Origin: Collinsella sp. | GTDB taxonomy: Bacteria; Actinomycetota; Coriobacteriia; Coriobacteriales; Coriobacteriaceae | DNA length: 12,354 bases | NCBI GenBank assembly: GCA_019425005.1 | Contig: JAHYYK010000063.1 | Span: 1 to 12,354 of the forward strand | Direction: 5' to 3' | The notes under the pieces: model-generated | Seen by the model: only the letters and a program-made list of their open reading frames with translations | What the model was told of the DNA's origin: nothing | Databases searched by the model: none | Made by a program: the position numbers and the translations under genes | Shown: piece after piece, positions 12,292-12,354 of the stretch | Position numbering within the stretch: position 1 is the stretch's first letter | Layout: each line of letters opens with the position of its first letter

Positions 12292-12314
12292 GGTGAGAGC
12301 TACAGGGCTATCGA

Positions 12315-12354
12315 TTACCCCGTGTTCTGCAATCCTGCCGAGACGCCGGTCACA
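12315..12354 (-). CDS. Possible C-terminal end of a gene entering from the right
   Basis: The minus frame reads VTGVSAGLQNTG and stops at TAA 12315-12317. Only 12 codons are visible, so the family cannot be named. Support is indirect: the frame is open to the window edge, and the distance from its stop to hairpin copy 2 (23 nt) equals that between the channel gene's stop and copy 1 (24 nt). Confidence 0.33.
   Translation of the reverse strand, partial: VTGVSAGLQNTG

Overview
The window is GC-rich, gene-dense, and consistent with a gut Coriobacteriia such as Collinsella. That assignment is an inference from GC-rich codon use, gene content and protein style; no marker in the window proves it.

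Left part (1-3890): the tail of an OmpR/PhoB-type response regulator (+) appears frameshifted. It is followed by a ferrous iron uptake region on the minus strand. In transcription order this holds two small FeoA genes, feoB, a strong terminator, a pair of small hairpins with complementary loops, and a 66-residue Cys-rich FeoB-associated membrane protein. Inverted repeats before the first feoA and before feoB are candidate iron-dependent operators. A possible very small ORF lies between two hairpins at 239-385.

Centre (3891-7210): minus-strand HPr-like and aspartyl-tRNA synthetase (aspS) genes each have their own terminator. The HPr-like protein keeps His15 but has Asp at the Ser46 position. 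A divergent plus-strand phosphoserine phosphatase gene (serB) follows.

Right part (7100-12354): a nickel-pincer-cofactor / lactate racemase locus. larB, larC and a TetR-family regulator form a tight plus-strand operon behind a promoter with a 34-bp inverted repeat. Convergent to it are larA (lactate racemase) and a MIP-family channel (larD/glpF-like) on the minus strand. LarB and LarC make the nickel cofactor for LarA, and the channel probably moves lactate or another small solute. LarC here is only the N-terminal (LarC1) half, the CTP-binding LarC2 half is absent from the window, and no larE is present.

The most unusual signal is a pair of 127-bp nested hairpins at 9605-9731 and 12165-12291, which flank larA plus the channel gene. 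Their stem sequences differ almost completely but remain paired. Their internal-loop sequences, apical triloop, terminal GGGWCC/GGWCCC and total length are preserved. Each sits 23-24 nt after a minus-strand stop codon (one of these is only a putative gene tail at the window edge). A decayed third copy lies next to the second. This looks like a structured 3'-UTR RNA family or a palindromic mobile element.
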